Part shown: one piece after another, positions 18,872 through 27,752 of the stretch | Layout of the letters: each line of letters begins with the position of its first letter | How positions within the stretch are numbered: the stretch's first letter is position 1 | Assembly: GCF_030378165.1 (NCBI RefSeq) | Contig: NZ_CP119766.1 | Span: forward strand, 4,340,001-4,404,000 | Reading direction: 5' to 3' | Length of the DNA stretch: 64,000 nt | From: Flavobacterium panacagri | GTDB taxonomy: Bacteria; Bacteroidota; Bacteroidia; Flavobacteriales; Flavobacteriaceae | Notes under the pieces: model-generated | Told to the model about the DNA's origin: nothing | Database searches by the model: none | Seen by the model: only the letters and a program-made list of their open reading frames with translations | Position numbers and translations under genes: made by a program

Positions 18872-19738
18872 TTATTTAGAAACTTTTCTGTCCAAGAAAT
18901 CTTCAATTAATGCTCCTATTTCTTCTCCAAAACTTTCCAAAGCAAAATGTCCTGTAGCAAAAAGATGAAACTCAAGATTTTTCAAATCCTTTTTAAATGC
19001 TTCTGCTCCTACACCCGGGAAAATGTAATCGTCCTTTCCGTATACAATAAGTGTTTCGGGCTGGTATTTTCTGAAATATTCCTGAAACTGTGGATATAAT
19101 TTTACGTTCGTTTGATAGTCATAAAACATGGCTAATTGAATTTCATTATTTTCTGGTCGTTCCAAGTGTCTTAAATCTATTTCCCAGTTATCAGGAGAAA
19201 TTACACTTGGATCTGGCACATGGTGCGTGTACTGCCATTTTAACCCATCTGGTTTGTGAAAGCCACTCAAAGTATTCTCTGCTTCTTTGTTGTTGATGTC
19301 CTTCCAATATACTTTAAAAGGATCCCAAAACGTTTCTAAACCTTCTTCGTAAGCACATCCGTTTTGGATAATTAAGCTGTCAATTTTCTCAGGATTAGCA
19401 GTTGCAATCCTAAAACCAATTGGTGCACCATAATCCATTAAATACAGACTGTATTTTTGAATATCTAATTCTTTTAAAAGTGAAGTTACGATAGAAGCGA
19501 TATTTTCAAAAGTGTATTTAAAATCAGCTATTGGAGGTTGTTCGCTTCTTCCGTAACCTGGATAATCAGGCGCTATTAAATGATATTTATCTGATAAGTC
19601 ATTTATCAAATTCCTAAACATGTGAGAAGAAGTTGGGTAACCATGCAATAATACTAAAGTTGGATTTTTTTTGTCTCCTGCTTCTCTGTAAAAAATTTCA
19701 ACTCCGTTGATTTTTTTTGTGTGGTAAGTTGTTTTCAT
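18872..19738 (-). CDS. Alpha/beta hydrolase, haloalkane dehalogenase/epoxide hydrolase-like (paralogue 3)
   Basis: 288-residue cytoplasmic hydrolase and first gene of the five-gene cluster. Motifs: LLHGYPTSSHMFRN near 32, APDYPGYGRSEQP, elbow MDYGAPIG with nucleophile Asp102, acid region YGKDDYIF, and His in TGHFALESF. Overall it is closer to paralogue 1 (8058-8915) than to paralogue 2 at the elbow. Its upstream DNA has the TTTTCCC direct repeat (19822-19849) shared with paralogue 1, placed between this gene and the AraC regulator gene. Substrate unknown. Confidence 0.84.
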   Translation of the reverse strand: MKTTYHTKKINGVEIFYREAGDKKNPTLVLLHGYPTSSHMFRNLINDLSDKYHLIAPDYPGYGRSEQPPIADFKYTFENIASIVTSLLKELDIQKYSLYLMDYGAPIGFRIATANPEKIDSLIIQNGCAYEEGLETFWDPFKVYWKDINNKEAENTLSGFHKPDGLKWQYTHHVPDPSVISPDNWEIDLRHLERPENNEIQLAMFYDYQTNVKLYPQFQEYFRKYQPETLIVYGKDDYIFPGVGAEAFKKDLKNLEFHLFATGHFALESFGEEIGALIEDFLDRKVSK

Positions 19739-19783
19739 AGGGTTAATTTTGATTGTTAATCTAAAAGTGTAAATGTTACATTA

Positions 19784-19849
19784 CAAAGATGCACTACCTG
19801 AAAAACAATCTATTAAACTAATTTTCCCGATGAATTAACTATTTTTCCC
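19784..19849 (-). promoter_or_regulatory. Candidate operator plus -7 box for the five-gene hydrolase cluster (TTTTCCC direct repeat)
   Basis: TTTTCCC occurs at 19822-19828 and 19843-19849, period 21 bases. A -7-like box (plus-strand CAAAGATG, minus CATCTTTG) starts at 19784, 38 bases before the first repeat, exactly as at 8992-9056 in front of paralogue 1. About 20 of 28 bases across the repeat unit agree between the two sites. The neighbouring AraC gene ends at 19886, so its product is the likely activator. Predicted leader is about 40 bases. Confidence 0.52.
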
Positions 19850-19885
19850 TGATGTAATTTTAGCATCTAAAGGTCTAAAAAAATA

Positions 19886-20722
19886 CTAACTTGACGATAG
19901 TCTTGTTCTTTCCCTGTACTGCATTGGAGATAACCCTTCTTTATTTTTAAAAAACCTGCTGAAGGTTTGAATGTCTTCATAACCCAAATCGTAGGCAATC
20001 TCTTTAATCGATTTTGTTGTATAAAAAATCTGTTTGCGCGCGTGAACCATAATCCTTTCGTGAATGATATCTATTGGAGTACGATCTGATAAGGAAGAAA
20101 ACAAATTGGATAATGTTTTGGGAGATTTGTTCAGTTTTGAAGCATAAAAAGCCACATCGTGATGTTTTACAAAATAATTTTCGACCAAAAATCGAAACTC
20201 TCTCAAAATATCGGCTTCCGGCTGAGTCTTTATAAAAATCTTTTCTTTTTTTAATTTCCTAGCACATAGAATTATAAGCTGCTTTAAAATAGACTGCAGC
20301 ATATCGTATTGCAGATTGTCTTTAGATTTCATCTCTTTGCAAAAAACATCCCAGTAATTTTCGAAAGCATGAAGTTCGCTCTCTTCAATGGATAATATTG
20401 GTACACTCGTTACATTAAAAAACAATGTCCCTTTTAAACTGTTTTCAACTTCACTGCCAATATCATTTATAAAAGGAAGATTGAATTTTATTAACCTAGC
20501 CGATTCAAAACCTATGTTTTCAATCTGATGATGGCTGGTTAGGATAATAATATCGTTTTCCAGTAGCTCGTAAACGATCTGATTCACCATAATTGTCATT
20601 GATAAGCCCCTATTCCAAACAAAAGTCAGATCCGTCGAAGTGGTATCAAAAGAAACTTGGCCAGTTACTTTTCTAATCTCCATGATTTTTAATAACTCGA
20701 GAGTATTGTTTTCATAAACCAT
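19886..20722 (-). CDS. AraC-family transcriptional regulator
   Basis: 278-residue cytoplasmic regulator. The N-terminal portion (about 1-170) is a cupin-like ligand domain; the C-terminal 100 residues hold two helix-turn-helix units, the second in SIKEIAYDLGYEDIQTFSRF with the classic FFKNKEGLSPMQYR ending. An in-frame ATG at 20683 (MEIRKVTG) is an alternative start. It is transcribed in the same direction as, and just upstream of, the five-gene hydrolase cluster (147 bases away), which makes that cluster its probable target. A terminator lies beyond its promoter region at 20945-20984. Confidence 0.9.
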   Translation of the reverse strand: MVYENNTLELLKIMEIRKVTGQVSFDTTSTDLTFVWNRGLSMTIMVNQIVYELLENDIIILTSHHQIENIGFESARLIKFNLPFINDIGSEVENSLKGTLFFNVTSVPILSIEESELHAFENYWDVFCKEMKSKDNLQYDMLQSILKQLIILCARKLKKEKIFIKTQPEADILREFRFLVENYFVKHHDVAFYASKLNKSPKTLSNLFSSLSDRTPIDIIHERIMVHARKQIFYTTKSIKEIAYDLGYEDIQTFSRFFKNKEGLSPMQYRERTRLSSS

Positions 20723-20944
20723 AATTTACGCTATTTTGGAGGTGGTATTTTTAATTGGGTATGAGAAAAAAAAATTGTCCGCTAACCTTGTTACTATATA
20801 AAAGCCAAAACACATACCAAAAAAGAAAACAACATCATAATCAACGTTTTAAGCTATAAACAGCCTTTTCAGCTCTCGAAATAAGAGAAATGAAAATAAT
20901 GGCGTCGAAATATCGAGACCTTACTTTTTTAGAAAATAAACCAT

Positions 20945-20984
20945 TAAAAAAACGCCTCATTTTTTAATTGAGGCGTTTTTTTTT
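20945..20984. terminator. Bidirectional-looking terminator ending the large PUL operon
   Basis: The stem AACGCCTCA (20951-20959) pairs with TGAGGCGTT (20969-20977), and the flanking A and T runs extend it. On the minus strand it lies 30 bases after the stop of the GH43_26 gene (21014) and closes the nine-gene PUL transcript. It also insulates the AraC gene beyond. Confidence 0.88.
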
Positions 20985-21013
20985 AGAGTTCTTTATCAAG
21001 CAACTATAAAATA

Positions 21014-22018
21014 TTAATCTTTTTTGTTTTGCATAAAATCAGGAAAACCGCTTTCTGTCCATTCTACAGCACGGGCTCGGGTTGCACGATTTACATCCGA
21101 CAATTCATCTCCTTGAATTTCCTTGTAATCTCTTGCATGGTAAATCATTATAGTCGCTTTTCCATCTTCAGAAGTTGTAAATGAATTGTGGCCTGGACCA
21201 TATCGCTTTAAATCTGGATTCGTATAAAAAACAGGAGCTGGAGATTTATTCCAATTAGCCGCATTTAGCAAATCGGTATTTTCATTAATCCAAAGTAATC
21301 CCATGCAATAATTATGATTTGTAGCACTAGCAGAATAACTAACAAATATTTTTCCGTTTTTTTGAATGACTGCTGGTCCTTCATTTACATTATATTTTTC
21401 TCTTTCCCAGCCAAATTCAGGTTCTGTAATAACGATTTCTGGACCTGTAAGCGTTGTCGGATTTTTCATTTCTGATAAAACCAAAGCTGTTCCATGCTTT
21501 CCTCCCCTTACATTCTGCGCCCAGATTAAATATCTCTTACCATTGTGTACAAATGTTGTAGCATCTAAAGAAAAGGAATCTATCTTAGTTTTAATCTGGC
21601 CTTCTTCTGTCCATTTGCCTTGCATTGGATCGGCTGATGAATTGGATAATACCCAAATTCTTATATTCCATTTATTTTCAGCCTCTCCAGCTGCAAAATA
21701 AATATACCACTTGCCATCAATCCAGTGCAACTCAGGAGCCCATATATGATTTGCCATCACTCCTGTTTTATGTTTATGCCAGATTTCTTTTTCTTTAGCT
21801 TCTTTTAGTCCGTTAATACTATTCGCTTTTCTTAGTACAATGCGATCGTATTCGGGAACTGTAGCTATCAAGTAGTATTCACCCGAAGCTGTTTTATGCA
21901 CCCAAGGATCTGCACGTTTTTCTGCTATTGGATTATTGAATTCCATTGATTGTGAATAGCTTTGGGATGAATACATTGTTGCCATTATGGCTAAAATAGA
22001 TACTCTAATAAATTTCAT
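21014..22018 (-). CDS. GH43 subfamily 26-like exo-alpha-L-arabinofuranosidase
   Basis: 334-residue exported enzyme (signal peptide 1-23, ending SYSQS). It has the five-bladed propeller signatures of GH43: base Asp37 in RADPWV, pKa-modulating Asp152 in SLDATTF and acid Glu213 in NEGPAV. The run YLIATVPEYDRIVLRKA and IWAPELHWIDGKWYIYFAAG match what I recall of GH43_26 exo-1,5-alpha-L-arabinofuranosidases such as the Streptomyces avermitilis enzyme. It would trim arabinose from arabinan or arabinogalactan side chains in the periplasm. It is the last gene of the PUL operon, 40 bases after the serine hydrolase gene. Confidence 0.85.
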   Translation of the reverse strand: MKFIRVSILAIMATMYSSQSYSQSMEFNNPIAEKRADPWVHKTASGEYYLIATVPEYDRIVLRKANSINGLKEAKEKEIWHKHKTGVMANHIWAPELHWIDGKWYIYFAAGEAENKWNIRIWVLSNSSADPMQGKWTEEGQIKTKIDSFSLDATTFVHNGKRYLIWAQNVRGGKHGTALVLSEMKNPTTLTGPEIVITEPEFGWEREKYNVNEGPAVIQKNGKIFVSYSASATNHNYCMGLLWINENTDLLNAANWNKSPAPVFYTNPDLKRYGPGHNSFTTSEDGKATIMIYHARDYKEIQGDELSDVNRATRARAVEWTESGFPDFMQNKKD

Positions 22019-22058
22019 TTTAGGCTTTTAATTTTATCTTTTGTTAATATATAGGTTT

Positions 22059-23417
22059 CTATTGATTTTTTTTCCATTCAAAATTCCCGTTCTGACTTAT
22101 GTTAAGTTTTGTCACCTTTCCATTTTCCTTCACAAACTCACATTCTGCGCCCAGAACATTCTTAAACTGGAATTTTGTATCCGATTGAAAAATTAATGGA
22201 ATTGTTCCCTGTCCAGAAATCTTAGCCCATAATTGTCCATTTTCATTTGTGATTGTGATTGTTCTTTTTGTGTCTGTTGATAAGGTATAAATACCAGTAT
22301 ATTCATTTAATAAAGCATTATCCATTTTTATTTCCTGCTGAAATGTTTTCCCTAATACAAGACTGGCAATATCAACCGATAATTCATCTTTTGGAGCACA
22401 TTCACAATTAAATAATGCAGCAACAAATACTTTTTCTTCGGGATAATAAATTTCATTAGTTAAAAATCCTGTAATAGCTCCACCATGTTCAATTGATTTT
22501 ATCCCATTTACATTTTTTAATATCCAGCCGTAACCATATTCTACAACGCTTCCATCTTTTAATTTAAAGGGCACAAATGCTTTTTCTAAAGTTTCTTTTT
22601 TTAGAATTTTATACGAATATAATCCTTCGTTCCATTTTAATAAATCTTCCGTATTTGAAATCAATTCACCTGCAGCATACGCAATAGTCATACTCCAATA
22701 ATCAGTATTTTTAAATACTTTACCGTCTTTTCGATATCCATTTACTCGGTTAGGAATAATGTTGTTGGAATTGTCAAAATACGTGTGATTTAAAGCCAAA
22801 GGTTTCAGAATGTTTTCCTGCAAATAAGCACTATAACTTTTACCGCTTACTTTTTCGATAATATATCCCAACAAATAATAGCCTGAATTACTGTATTTAT
22901 ATTTAGTGCCCGGGTCAAATTCTAATGGAACGTTTTTAAAAAGGTCAATAAGTTCCTTTGGTTTAAAGTCTCTTCTTTCTAAATAAGGTTCCTGATAATC
23001 AATCTGCATATAATCCTTTATTCCTGAAGTATGAGTCAATAGATTCTCAATAGTTATGTTTTGAGAATAGGATGGATAATCAGGTATAAATTTTTGCAGA
23101 TTATCTTTTAGAGAGATTTTACCTTGCTCTACTAATTGCAAAATCGCCACAGCTGTAAATTGTTTCGTTATAGAACCCAGCTTAAAAACCATATCAGGTT
23201 TAATAGGTACATTTAATTCTAGATTTGCACTACCAAAAGCTTTATTATAAACGATTTCTCCTTTTTTTGCCACCAAAACTTCAATGCCAGGTTCCGATAG
23301 ACTAAATTTAGAAGAAAGCAGTTCATCCAGCTTTTTTTCTAATTGTTTGTCTTGTTTAGATTGTCCATAAGTACAAGCTAACCATAAAAGACAAAAAAGA
23401 AAATATAATTTATTCAT
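22059..23417 (-). CDS. Exported serine hydrolase, beta-lactamase class C/esterase family
   Basis: 452-residue exported protein (signal peptide 1-18). The catalytic SxxK is in LGSITKQFTA (Ser82, Lys85), followed by the YSN motif (KYKYSNSGYYLLGY) and the third-box HGG (SIEHGGAITGF). After the catalytic domain (about 25-365) a C-terminal lipocalin-like beta domain is suggested by YTGIYTLSTDTKRTITITNENG. In a PUL such a protein is more likely an esterase acting on decorations of the glycan than a beta-lactamase, but this is inference. It lies 63 bases after the DUF2264 gene. Confidence 0.85.
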   Translation of the reverse strand: MNKLYFLFCLLWLACTYGQSKQDKQLEKKLDELLSSKFSLSEPGIEVLVAKKGEIVYNKAFGSANLELNVPIKPDMVFKLGSITKQFTAVAILQLVEQGKISLKDNLQKFIPDYPSYSQNITIENLLTHTSGIKDYMQIDYQEPYLERRDFKPKELIDLFKNVPLEFDPGTKYKYSNSGYYLLGYIIEKVSGKSYSAYLQENILKPLALNHTYFDNSNNIIPNRVNGYRKDGKVFKNTDYWSMTIAYAAGELISNTEDLLKWNEGLYSYKILKKETLEKAFVPFKLKDGSVVEYGYGWILKNVNGIKSIEHGGAITGFLTNEIYYPEEKVFVAALFNCECAPKDELSVDIASLVLGKTFQQEIKMDNALLNEYTGIYTLSTDTKRTITITNENGQLWAKISGQGTIPLIFQSDTKFQFKNVLGAECEFVKENGKVTKLNISQNGNFEWKKNQ

Positions 23418-23480
23418 CTTTAAATTAATTAGATATTACTAAACTATCATATAGAATGCAATTGTAAAAAATATCAAAAA

Positions 23481-25493
23481 CTATTTATCCTTAAAATCGA
23501 CCAACTTTTTTGTTCCATTATTAAATTCTACGCTAATAGTCCCATTTTTCTGCTCTTGAATTTTTAGAGGAATAAACTCTTTATTCTTCCATTTTTCGCC
23601 TGACTTTTTCCAAAGCATTAAAGTTGCATAAATGGATGTTTTTTGGGATTTGGAATCACTACTAACATTAACCACGGTACTTTCTTTGTTTTCTGGATGT
23701 AATCCATTTGCATTGACAACTTCTGATTTATCCCATCCTGAAAGCGCAACCATTGCTAATTGATATTTTCCGTTATCGATAATGGTAACCTCATGTCCTT
23801 CTACGATTTTTTTAGTCGCAATTATTTCTTTATTCAATTTTGGTAAAGCATAATGACCTAAACGCATCGAAATTGGCTTATCACTATTATTTTTATCGAC
23901 TCTTAAAATTCCATTAACCAAAGGAATATCTGCTAAATTGAACTGAATTTTTTCATCAGTTTCCAAAACTACATCTCTATAATAGATACCATTTTCAAAT
24001 TTTTTAAAGGTGTACAATCTAAAAGGTTCCCACTGATTATTTTTATTTTTAATTACGTAATTCATGGCAACTTCGCCATTTTCGCCATCAGCCTGCCAAA
24101 GGAAAGCACTATTATAAGAAAGTCGGTTATAATTTTCTGTCGATCTGAATCCCTGCCAGTCGTCTTTCTTTTTCTCATGACACCATGCTCTAATTTCTGA
24201 TGCTCCAATATTCGGATAATCTGTAATTAAAATCTTGGAACCGTTTAAAAAATTACTGTAAACATTCTCTTTTTTGAATTTAGTTTCCCAGTCTCCATCA
24301 TTTTCTTTTGCAGTCCAAAACGGATTATCATCTGGCAGTAAAAGTCCCATGAAAGCTTTTCCCATCCAATACACGCTTCCTCTACAGCTATACACTTGAA
24401 CGGCGGGTTCAAATGCACCATAAAATCCAAGTGTTGGCACATTGTCTTTCATAAAATCAGGATTTTCTAAAAACTGTTTTAAAACTCCTGACGAAATTCT
24501 ACGCAACCATCCATTATTAGCAGCTGGATCATTTTCTAATCCCATAAACGGAAAAGCGGCAATTGATGCAATTCTATAACTAATGCTTCGTCCAAACATA
24601 ATCATTTCCCCATTTTGGCTGAACATTGCAGGATAATTAGAATTTAGATCTCTAAAATTACTTTTGAACTTGGCAGCATATTCAGGATAATATTTGTTTC
24701 CAAAATATTCAGACCAAAGCGCTCCGTACAATTGAAATCCCCACATACTGTAGTAATCGTAAGCCGGACTGTCGTTGTACCAGCCATCGCCTCTATAATC
24801 ATTTAAACATTTCTGTAGATATTCTTCCAGCAGTTTTTCATTCACAGCATAACCTTGTTCTTTGAAAAAGCTTAATACAAAAATGTTGAAAAATTTCCAG
24901 TTTGAAGATACCGTTGGCCCATCGCCATAACTAAGCATTGATTTTGCTAATGCATCTTTTTGATCTTGTGGCAGCGGTTTCCAAAGCACTTCAGGATTGG
25001 TAAGTAAAGACATAGCAATTGCTCCATACTCAACCAAATTCTGGCTTGGCCCACCATTTTTAGATCTTGGCGTAATATAAGAAGGGCTCTTTGGATCGAC
25101 TAACTTGCTAAACTGATGTCTGTAATAATCGGCAACTTTGATGTTATTGATGACTAAATTCGGATTTTCTTTAAGAAGCGGAGAAGCGATAAACAGCGTT
25201 CTACTCAATCCTTCCAATTTCTCTGTTGGCACTCTGCCTTCATCCTGCGGATAACTTTTTCCAGGTTGCTTTGGAAACTTCATCGGATCATCGAGATTAT
25301 GAATGTAACTAAAAGCGCCTTCCAATAAATAAAGTCCAGCGTCTTTCCAATGTTGTTTTGTCATTCCTGTATAAGGACTCAGCTTATAATCTGGATTAAC
25401 AATTTTAAAAACGTTATCCGTATTTTGTTTTTGCTGTGAATATAAAGAGAGACTAAACATTGTGGCTAAAAACCACATTTTCAAATTATTCAT
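23481..25493 (-). CDS. DUF2264 protein, possible GH154-type beta-glucuronidase
   Basis: 670-residue exported protein when read from the ATG at 25493 (MNNLKMWFLATMFSLSLYSQ, a proper signal peptide); a reading from 25523 adds ten unlikely residues. The N-terminal 400 residues look like an (alpha/alpha)6 barrel, with the DUF2264-type stretches SQNLVEYGAIAMSLL, SNWKFFNIFVLSFFK and GDGWYNDSPAYDYYSMWGFQ; the rest is beta-rich. From memory, DUF2264 proteins include the founding GH154 beta-glucuronidase of the Bacteroides arabinogalactan PUL. In this operon, beside exo-1,3-galactanase and GH16 genes, removal of glucuronate from beta-1,6-galactan side chains would fit. Family is likely; activity is inferred. 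Confidence 0.75.
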   Translation of the reverse strand: MNNLKMWFLATMFSLSLYSQQKQNTDNVFKIVNPDYKLSPYTGMTKQHWKDAGLYLLEGAFSYIHNLDDPMKFPKQPGKSYPQDEGRVPTEKLEGLSRTLFIASPLLKENPNLVINNIKVADYYRHQFSKLVDPKSPSYITPRSKNGGPSQNLVEYGAIAMSLLTNPEVLWKPLPQDQKDALAKSMLSYGDGPTVSSNWKFFNIFVLSFFKEQGYAVNEKLLEEYLQKCLNDYRGDGWYNDSPAYDYYSMWGFQLYGALWSEYFGNKYYPEYAAKFKSNFRDLNSNYPAMFSQNGEMIMFGRSISYRIASIAAFPFMGLENDPAANNGWLRRISSGVLKQFLENPDFMKDNVPTLGFYGAFEPAVQVYSCRGSVYWMGKAFMGLLLPDDNPFWTAKENDGDWETKFKKENVYSNFLNGSKILITDYPNIGASEIRAWCHEKKKDDWQGFRSTENYNRLSYNSAFLWQADGENGEVAMNYVIKNKNNQWEPFRLYTFKKFENGIYYRDVVLETDEKIQFNLADIPLVNGILRVDKNNSDKPISMRLGHYALPKLNKEIIATKKIVEGHEVTIIDNGKYQLAMVALSGWDKSEVVNANGLHPENKESTVVNVSSDSKSQKTSIYATLMLWKKSGEKWKNKEFIPLKIQEQKNGTISVEFNNGTKKLVDFKDK

Positions 25494-25554
25494 GCTTATT
25501 TTTTTTCTAATTTTTAATTCCAATCTATTTATCCGCTTACTCCAAAAAATAGTT

Positions 25555-26586
25555 CTAAGGGATATAAGGTTTTACTACCACTAATTGATCTCCAGACAAA
25601 TCGACTTCAAATAATTTTGGAATTCGAACTGTTTTACCTTCAACTTTTTTATGGCTATGAACTGACATCAACCATTTGCCTTCAAAAGTTTGGAATAACA
25701 TGCCGTGACCAAAATTTGGAGGTGTAATAGGATCTTTCTCTTGAATCCATGGTCCGTCTAAAGTGCCACTTTTAGAATAGGCAACTCCCTGCGTATAAAC
25801 ATCATAAATCCAGCTCGTCCAAATCATTCCCAAACGTCCAGTCCCTGTCTTAAACAAATAAGGACCGTCTGTAACTTTGTTGGGTTTGTCATTTCCATTC
25901 GCATCTTTTTCCCTGCTCCAAGGAGAATCACTTGCTTTAAAAAGTAATTTTCCCTCTCCTACCGATCCGCTTAAATCTGGTTTAAGTTCTATTTTTTCGA
26001 TTGTTCCATTGCCATTTTGGAGCCATTCGTAACAATAAATCATATACGGTTTTCCATCTTTGTCAATCCAAAATGTACCATCTAACGTTGGTTTATTGGC
26101 TGGTAAATAGGTATCGTCTTTCATTGGCACATAAGGTCCTTCCGCTTTATCACTGACCAAAACATGGCTTGCACGGCGTTCAATACTAATATCGTCAACT
26201 TTATCTATTATTTTGTCTCTATTGGTAAAAGTCGCAAAATCGTAATATTTATTTTTATAAAAATGAAGTTCTGCAGCCCAAATCATAGGGTTTGGTCCCA
26301 TCCATGAATTGGGATTAGTTTTGACAACTTCATACGGACCACTCCATGATTTTAAATCTTTGCTTTTCCAAAGTAATCCTCCTGTACCCGTCATGTAATA
26401 CATCTTGGTTTTCTTATCAGCTAAAATAGCTGGATCACTCAATCTAATGGAATCTAAAGGAATTGCTTCTTTTATTGCTCTTTTTTTTTGAGCCTGCATC
26501 ATCGAAAAAAATAAAAAACATAGAAGCACAGAAAAAACAAAATGTAATTTCTGTCTACAATAATTTTGGTGTGTTTTCATTTTCAT
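25555..26586 (-). CDS. GH43-family glycosidase with Asp at the usual acid position
   Basis: 343-residue exported enzyme (signal peptide to about 33, SMMQAQKK). GH43 motifs: Asp51 in RLSDPAI, IWAAELHFYKNKYY, and Asp169 in TLDGTFW. The third catalytic motif, normally EGP, reads TDGPYL here, with Asp240 in place of the usual Glu acid. I believe similar TDGP sequences occur in a set of Bacteroidota GH43 proteins, so this may be a subfamily trait, not a loss of function. Likely activity is arabinofuranosidase, arabinanase or galactosidase; subfamily not assigned. It follows the GH43_24 gene by 32 bases. Confidence 0.8.
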   Translation of the reverse strand: MKMKTHQNYCRQKLHFVFSVLLCFLFFSMMQAQKKRAIKEAIPLDSIRLSDPAILADKKTKMYYMTGTGGLLWKSKDLKSWSGPYEVVKTNPNSWMGPNPMIWAAELHFYKNKYYDFATFTNRDKIIDKVDDISIERRASHVLVSDKAEGPYVPMKDDTYLPANKPTLDGTFWIDKDGKPYMIYCYEWLQNGNGTIEKIELKPDLSGSVGEGKLLFKASDSPWSREKDANGNDKPNKVTDGPYLFKTGTGRLGMIWTSWIYDVYTQGVAYSKSGTLDGPWIQEKDPITPPNFGHGMLFQTFEGKWLMSVHSHKKVEGKTVRIPKLFEVDLSGDQLVVVKPYIP

Positions 26587-26618
26587 AATTTATAAATTTA
26601 CAGATTTACAATTGTTTT

Positions 26619-27746
26619 TTATTGATTTTCTGTAAAAGCATTTAAATTCCATTTCTCCAACCATTTCAAAATTGGTTTTCCGTTTTCAAATTGTATCGGA
26701 AGCCAAACATAAGTGCCATCAATTGGATTTTTAGGATTCCATCGATCAGCCATAAAAATAAACTGATCTTTTTTTCCTTCTACAGGAAGAATATAAGTGC
26801 TTTGCGAATGAAAAGTCAATTCAGCATCTTTACCCACACATGGATTTCCTAAAGTTTCCCAAGGCCCCCAAATGGATTTTGATTTAAAAGATCTTGCTGC
26901 ATTTGGATCCCAACCCGTACAACCTGATGTTATCATATAATAAATTCCGTCTTTTTTTAAAACAGCTGGAGCTTCATTATGTCCTGCCGGTGCTACTCTT
27001 GACCATTTATCTGTAAAATCTAAATAATCGTCTGTAAGTTCTGAAATATGAAGCGTCAGATTTTCTTCTGAAGAATGAATTAAATACGCCTTTTCATTAT
27101 CATCCACATAAACGGTCATATCTCTTGACATTTGTCCTTTTTCAAAATCCCTGCGAACCAGCATTCCGTTTTTTATTGCTGTCAGCCATTCGGGACTCCA
27201 AGATTTTAAAGAAGCTTCATTATTGGACGCTACTTTAAACTCCTCTTTAAAATCAATTGGCCAAACTCCTTTATTCGGACGATATGATTTTTTGAATTGA
27301 AAAGGCCCTTTTGGAGAATCGCTTATCGCAACAGCGGCTTTGGCAGCATCATAGCCCTGCCCTTTCAGTTCCAAATGAAACCACATTACATATTTCCCTG
27401 TTTTTTTATTAAAAATAACTTTTGGACGCTCCATAACACATCCTTTTGTAATTTCAGATTTAGGATTTTGTTCGACTCGCAGCACAATGCCTTCGTTATG
27501 CCAATTGTATAAATCTTTTGAGGAATAACAGCTGATTCCTTCTAATGAGGTGTTTCCTGAACGGCCAGAAGTTTTATATTCGCCGTACCAATAATAGGTG
27601 TCATCAACAAAAACAATTCCGCCGCCATGGGCATTAATATGCACTCCATCTGTATCTTTCCACTGTTTTCCCGGAACAAAATAATTGTTTTGCGAAAAAA
27701 CAAAAGAACACACAAAACTGATAATCATCGAAAATTTTAATTTCAT
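26619..27746 (-). CDS. GH43 subfamily 24-like exo-beta-1,3-galactanase
   Basis: 375-residue exported enzyme (signal peptide 1-18). The sequences GVHINAHGGGIVFVDDTYYWYGE, GCVMERPKVIFN (Glu106), GHNEAPAVL (Glu258) and TSGCTGWDPN are typical of GH43_24 exo-beta-1,3-galactanases, and GH43_34 shares part of this pattern. In characterised GH43_24 enzymes the usual Asp base is replaced by a Gln; Gln315 in FHSQSTYI is the likely counterpart. The enzyme strips galactose from the beta-1,3-galactan backbone of type II arabinogalactan and can bypass branches. It lies 6 bases after the GH16 gene, which may supply the matching endo activity. No C-terminal CBM is attached. Confidence 0.82.
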   Translation of the reverse strand: MKLKFSMIISFVCSFVFSQNNYFVPGKQWKDTDGVHINAHGGGIVFVDDTYYWYGEYKTSGRSGNTSLEGISCYSSKDLYNWHNEGIVLRVEQNPKSEITKGCVMERPKVIFNKKTGKYVMWFHLELKGQGYDAAKAAVAISDSPKGPFQFKKSYRPNKGVWPIDFKEEFKVASNNEASLKSWSPEWLTAIKNGMLVRRDFEKGQMSRDMTVYVDDNEKAYLIHSSEENLTLHISELTDDYLDFTDKWSRVAPAGHNEAPAVLKKDGIYYMITSGCTGWDPNAARSFKSKSIWGPWETLGNPCVGKDAELTFHSQSTYILPVEGKKDQFIFMADRWNPKNPIDGTYVWLPIQFENGKPILKWLEKWNLNAFTENQ

Positions 27747-27752
27747 TTTTAC

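Noticed and set aside
22059..23417. Antibiotic-resistance beta-lactamase.
   Set aside because: The motifs are shared by the broad serine hydrolase family, and the PUL setting and C-terminal beta domain favour an esterase-like role.
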